Of a DNA stretch of 64,000 bases, positions 59,390 to 64,000 are shown one piece after another (positions within the stretch are counted from its first letter, which is position 1; every line of letters begins with the position of its first letter). The notes beneath the pieces are model-generated. The model ran no database searches, was not told where the DNA came from, and was given only the letters and a program-made list of their open reading frames with translations. Both the position numbers and the translations under genes were made by a program. The DNA comes from Mactromeris polynyma (lineage: Eukaryota; Mollusca; Bivalvia; Venerida; Mactridae), in NCBI GenBank assembly GCA_032209605.1, contig JASFXZ010000071.1, forward strand, positions 62,001 to 126,000, read 5' to 3'.

Positions 59390-59735
59390 GTAGATTAAGT
59401 TCCCCTTCCCAATGTGTAGTTCCTTTACTTGATATTATATTCGTGCACTTCTCTCCACTTTCGTTTAACTCTAATTACTGACTTTCTTGATGTGTTTGTT
59501 CCGTGATGTATTCCATCCTTTAAACATATTCCCAATGTTGTCCTTCTATATTGTCCTTAATTGTTTTTATGGTCTGCCAGACCATTCCTTGCCCCCCCGG
59601 TCTATTCCCATACATGTTTACCCTTGTACCTCCTCACAGCCTAATGGTGTTTAGAAGTTGTTTTCCTGGGGGATGTATGGAGATACATTGTCGTGTGTAT
59701 GTGGCGTTCCCTGTAACAACCTAAGTCTCTAAAAA
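59390..59735 (+). repeat. Repeat R, copy
   Basis: Shares CAGACCATTCCTTGC, TTGTACCTCCTCACAGCC, TTGTTTTCCTGGGGGATG and GTGTATGTGGCGTTCCCTGT with the other R copies; ends near ACAACCTAAGTCTCT. Confidence 0.7.
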
Positions 59736-60793
59736 ACAAATATATCGCCCAGCATAGCTGCGTACCATCTACATGTGTTGAATGCGTTATACGGCCTTGA
59801 ACATTTGCAAAATAAACGTTTTTCATACAGCTTCTCTATCTGTTGGTTTGCCTTCAAATAAACTTGACAGGAAGGTAGACGTACATATTTATCAAACAGC
59901 CAAGGAAGGGTTTGGGTTTAACAAGTTGGATGTATTGGAACGGCAAGCGCTGTGAGACTTCTCCTTCGGTACCAGGTACAAATTGCCAACACTGGTTGAA
60001 TTGCACTCGAATGCCCTTCAATATTTGAAACAACAACATAAATTCATTGAAGAAGATTCAAACTGATAAGATAACTTGTCTGTTTAAATGATGTGACCTT
60101 AGACAGTAAACTGTAATATTTATATATTGTAATTAAATAGTCTCTGTTGTCTATCATTCTGAAAACTTCACACTGATAAACAGATACTGTTTCTCCCAGA
60201 TCTGATCGTTCAGTATAATCATACCCCCACTGAATGTCTTCATTAAAATGATAAAATATAATTGAGGTGCAACGTAAGATAATTAAAAGATACTGTTTTA
60301 GATTGAATTCGTGCTTTTATGTTATAATTTGGTTAAACTCAATTTCTTGAACCAATCTGCATGTTCTATTAAAGTATTTACATAACCTGAGACGGAATAC
60401 TGTGGCTATTTGTTATAACAAGTGGGTTAGAAGCGTAATTGTTATATGTACATATAGATAAAGAGACAAATAGACTTGTTTCGCTTTATCTCCTTTAGCT
60501 GCTACATATCTTCATTAAAATGTATTTGTTTAATTTGGTAACACTGCGAGAGATCTCGTGATTTATGACTTTATTATGCCGTTGCAAAACAAATTAAATT
60601 GCTCAAAATGCCATGATCGAGACCGTAGTTATGTATGATTAAATATTATGAGTATATTGTTATATCTGAAACTGTTTCTTTGTATAAAATCTAGAGGATG
60701 ATTGCATGGTAACTGATAAATATCACCTTTTGTAATTTTTTGTCAAGATAATGGCGCGATAGATATAATTAGATAAATACATAGATGAATATA
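59736..60793. other. No gene seen
   Basis: AT-rich DNA, no recognised features. Confidence 0.4.
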
Positions 60794-60954
60794 CAATAAA
60801 ACCTCAATAATAAGACCACCATTGGGACCCAAGAAAGGTGTTCTTTTTATTGAGGTGGTTTTAATATTGATGTTGAATTAAGAGCAACACGGTGAACATG
60901 AACTTGAAAATCGTGTTCTTAATTTCGAGATGGTCTTATAAATTACGTTTACTA
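60794..60954. mobile_element. Pogo-like MITE (family A)
   Basis: TA-CAATAAAACCTCAATAATA at the left and GAGATGGTCTTATAAATTAC then GTTTACTAG at the right; the interior matches other family A copies (GAGGTGGTTTTAATATTGA). Confidence 0.75.
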
Positions 60955-61903
60955 GTACATGTAATAGTAATTACAATGTTATGTACTAATTGTATAGTAG
61001 TGATAATGAGTTTGATTATTGTCATCGTGATTTGTCCTACCCCGCTTTGAAAATATGTTAACCATCCACAGATAATAAGAAGGTAACTACGTGATCATAT
61101 TTTGACCAATGAAAATGTTAGAATCTTGTTGGAGGTAATCCGAGGTATAATTATCTCCCATTTTTGTCAGTTTGTTTGACCATATAAATTGCAATGTAAT
61201 AAGAAAACGAGCAAGCGTCATTAAAAACATGAAACGTGAAACGAGTTCCAATGGCCAATTTCCAGTATACATGAATATCAATATAATACATGAACAAATC
61301 TTTCAATTATATATGGTCATGGATTGAAAGTAATTGACATTCTTTTAAGTGAACGTGACAAAAGTTAAAATTACAACGGTTCTATCAACTGGCGGCCATT
61401 TTTGATAATAAATAACAGAGCGATGGTGTTTACCGATAATGTGATCAGCATTGATATAAGAAGTGGCAAAATCTCAGGAAGCCTTTTTGTCCAGTTATTT
61501 GACCTTGACAGCAATGGACTCAAGATGGATTATCATGCTGCTGGTCGTTTGAAAATATAATAAATAATATATATATTTTGAGTTATTGCAAGACACTTGT
61601 TAATAGAATCAATAAATAAAGGCAATTTTAAAATTCTGCTTCCGTTCATTTATTTCGTATTTAAAACTTTCGAATCGACGAAGGCGTAAAATGATTAGAA
61701 AATATTTATCCTGTAATTCTCACGATATTTTGTGTTGAAATCGTTTGATTATCAGAACTATAGAAAACCTAGTAATTACTGTTAACTTTGTCTGATTAAC
61801 ATAACATTGTTTTATTTTCATGCCTAAAATACATATACATAGCTGTTACGATAATTTGTAAGAAATTAAAAGTCTAGTTACAGTCCGTAAGTATGTGTAG
61901 CAC
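60955..61903. other. No gene seen
   Basis: AT-rich DNA; donor-like CCGTAAGTATG near 61885 without an exon. Confidence 0.35.
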
Positions 61904-62062
61904 AATCACAGGTACGTACGTCAACATTCAAACCATAATTTAGGAAAGACGAATCTATTCTATTCCAGCTCAGCGTTTATAACGTGCAGATTTAAACAAA
62001 TCAGCATCCAGTTAACAAAAAGATTCTGCTGTCAAAATTTATCTCGACATTTAACATTATAT

Positions 62063-62329
62063 TTGATTGGCTCTGCTGTGATTCAAGTAACAAAAGCTGT
62101 GCTGAATCCTTATGCTGATTTTGTTGAAATGCTACTCTATTATACAAACGAGAATAAACTAATTAACGTCATTAGGCAGACGGCAGATTACGACCAGACG
62201 TTGCAGAAGGGCATTGCCCGGCGGTTATTGCTGGAATACTTTGTTTGCATTGATGTTGATGCATTTAGTCAGAATGAAAACAGACAGCAGTCGATTTTTG
62301 AAGACAGGCAAAATACGCTTTTATCTTAA
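62063..62329 (+). CDS. Candidate terminal exon
   Basis: The frame is open from about 61900 to TAA at 62327-62329. Its last 88 codons are protein-like: VTKAVLNPYADFVEMLLYYT, NENKLINVIRQTADYDQTLQ, KGIARRLLLEYFVCIDVDAF and SQNENRQQSIFED. Possible acceptors are CTATTCTATTCCAG (62.0 kb, about 61969) and GATTCAAG further in; neither is decisive and the true 5' edge is unknown. It could be the end of the plus-strand gene starting at 58997, but this is inference. Family not recognised. Confidence 0.3.
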   Translation: MIGSAVIQVTKAVLNPYADFVEMLLYYTNENKLINVIRQTADYDQTLQKGIARRLLLEYFVCIDVDAFSQNENRQQSIFEDRQNTLLS

Positions 62330-62721
62330 TGACAGATAAGCCGACTCTATGATTCAAGACAGTTTTGATCAATATTTAGGCACAATTAATTGCAGAGTTT
62401 CTGTCTGGATGTTATAGTAAACAAATGCAACAATTTGTCGTTTGGAATCAATATTCAGTGTGTTCCCCAGGGTTTTACAGCTAGGGGTCCTTGGACCCTC
62501 GTGTCTGACAAAGTGGAGGTCTTAAGTAAATTTGTAGGGTCCCAGATATACAGTTTGTACTTGACAAAGGTTTATTTTGAGGGTCCTAATGATGCACAGT
62601 GAGTGAAAAATGGTAGTCCCTAGAAAGAAAAGGGCGTCAGGGACTCAAAATTTCTGCGTCAGAGATATCCCTGAATCTTGCACAGACAGATTTAGTGTAT
62701 GGAAATAAACTGAGTTTAAAA
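62330..62721. other. No gene seen
   Basis: Includes GGGTCC-rich patches (TAGGGGTCCTTGGACCCTCG, AGGGTCCCAGATAT) that look repetitive but were not matched elsewhere in the window. Confidence 0.35.
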
Positions 62722-63330
62722 AGTGGCTTAATGGTCTAGAGTAGAATATCTGACACCTAATCAAAAGATCGTGAGTACGAGCCTCGCAATGTGTGAATTC
62801 TGGGCCCGAAATTATAACGGATAGTTACACTCAGCACTCAAATCACAAAATTTCACCAAATGAGTCTGATAGTGTGTAATTTAGAATTTGGAAAATATAT
62901 GATAATGTAAAACAAGTGCTGAATATTGCTCGGAGCCTATTTTCTGAGACAATTAAGCGTAATATTAGATCTTTAAGTAATTACTATGTCTGAGTGTGGA
63001 GTGTGGCACTCAGACCGCATAATTACTCCCATATCTCATAATTACCATGAAATCACAAAGAATATGAACAAGAAAGAAGAGTCAGCACTTATCTTACATT
63101 TTCATGCATTTTCTACGCTCAGTATTTTAATATAAGACAAATAAGAGTAAATTTTATCATTTGAGATTTGAGTGCTGAGTGTAAGTATCCGTTATAACCC
63201 CGGGCCCTGGTGACATAAAAATGGCGAGAGTACTGGTTAGTATTCCAGGAAGCAGTCAACGAAAGTAATGTGTATACGTTGTAAGTACTTTTACACGATC
63301 AATGTAAAATGAATACGTCTTAAATAAATG
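62722..63330 (+). mobile_element. tRNA-derived SINE (family S1), split by a MITE
   Basis: Head TTAATGGTCTAGAGTAGAAT with degenerate B box GTGAGTACGAGCC, then after the insertion the S1 body GCGAGAGTACTGGTTAGTAT, CAGGAAGCAGTCAACGAAAG and ACGATCAATGTAAAATGAAT, as in 5637-5835. Confidence 0.75.
62802..63207. mobile_element. 406-bp MITE with 48-bp inverted ends, inside a SINE
   Basis: GGGCCCGAAATTATAACGGA at the left and the reverse complement of GGGCCCGGGGTTATAACGGA at the right; inverted repeats extend about 48 bases through TTACACTCAGCACTCAAAT with few differences. The interior has a GTCTGAGTGTGGAGTGTGGC hairpin-like block. No coding capacity. Superfamily not assigned. Confidence 0.85.
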
Positions 63331-63727
63331 TGAAAAGTTCATACTAAGTTACTAGAGGGGACGCGGATTATCATTCTTTGGTGAACATATACATTTGTTG
63401 TACATGACTTTCGCTGCTGAAGTCATAAAACATTCAACTAAATTATGCAATTTAATAATCAAACATGTTATCATGTAAATAATTGTAGACCTCGGTACAT
63501 TTTGTTTCAATTTACTAAATATGAGTCATTTTTATGCATTGATACGAAGTATCGTTTTATTTCATTATTAAAATCATATACATGTAATGGGTTGTTTTTT
63601 TAAAGTTACGAATATCTGTCATGTAAATACATTTAAAGGTAGATTAAAAGATAGTCCAGCCACGGACGTCACATCTCTATACTGTCGCTGTGCAGAGACA
63701 CGTATGCGGGGCTAATAAAAAGAGAAT
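63331..63727. other. No gene seen
   Basis: AT-rich DNA, no recognised features. Confidence 0.4.
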
Positions 63728-64000
63728 AAGTTGCTACATGGAACGCCACATACATAAGACAATGCCTCTCCACATAGACCTCCGTAATAACAACAGTCCA
63801 TAAAACATCAGGCGTTGAGAAGGAGCAATGCTAAATATGCAAGGGAACAGGGACGCAAGGAATGGCCTGGTCGACCATAAGAGACAACCAAGGAGAATTA
63901 ATGAGAACAAACAGGGGGAGGGATTTAATGGATGACATACCTAACAGGACAAGTCAAGACAATAGGGGCCGAAAGGGGGGAGAAAATAACATGAACACTA
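63728..64000 (-). repeat. Repeat R, long copy running out of the window
   Basis: AGAATAAGTTGCTACATGGA, ACGCCACATACATAAGACAA, TGCCTCTCCACATAGACCTC at the left (its terminus), then sequence matching the complement of 32.3-32.5 kb (AACAGTCCATAAAA, GGAATGGCCTGGTCG). Continues past 64000. Confidence 0.75.

Overview
The window is eukaryotic, AT-rich, intron- and repeat-dominated DNA. The best fit is a mollusc, probably a bivalve: there are several tRNA-derived SINE families, one with a body resembling the metazoan 'Meta'-type SINE domain, a dispersed element ending in an (ACGG)n tract of a kind I recall from bivalve genomes, abundant short palindromic DNA transposons, and two APE-type non-LTR retrotransposons. 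Species cannot be fixed from the sequence. There are no operons, prokaryotic genes, rRNA genes or CRISPR arrays.

Layout. 1-4933: two large minisatellites (69 x 26 bp, then 45 x 32 bp), each with constant unit length, separated by a coding-like remnant, a diverged MITE and a SINE split by a MITE. 5020-9935: SINEs and then a broken LINE whose N-terminal frame carries a 2A-like translation-recoding motif, followed by endonuclease, reverse transcriptase and a C-terminal domain spread over several frames. 10134-19538: introns and repeats, with two minus-strand Ser-rich exons at 10.1 and 19.3 kb that each begin with an ATG in strong context and end in the same codon phase; they look like alternative first exons of one unidentified gene. 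21-29 kb: terminal-inverted-repeat elements of several families. 29113-31095: a second, young, 5'-truncated LINE interrupted by only one stop codon. 31393-32800: a 1.4-kb foldback element with 181-bp arms. 33-38 kb: weak candidate exons and one good minus-strand internal exon (34.6 kb). 38-57 kb: a dense field of pogo/Tigger-like MITEs, SINEs, a 23-bp array made of RNA polymerase III B-box-like sequence, and CAA/TTG repeats. 57-64 kb: degenerate tandem repeats, a plus-strand first coding exon encoding a probable signal peptide (58997-59081), a possible terminal exon at 62.3 kb, and a SINE split by a 406-bp MITE.

How it fits together. Host coding content is small: a handful of exons separated by multi-kilobase introns, none assigned to a known family. 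Most of the recognisable structure is mobile DNA: at least 14 pogo-like MITE copies in three sequence families, six copies of an unclassified repeat R, three of a 310-bp repeat, four SINE families with two or more copies, and nested insertions that give relative ages. No complete autonomous transposase is visible. All alignments were made by eye, so boundaries of diverged repeats are good to about 10-30 bases.
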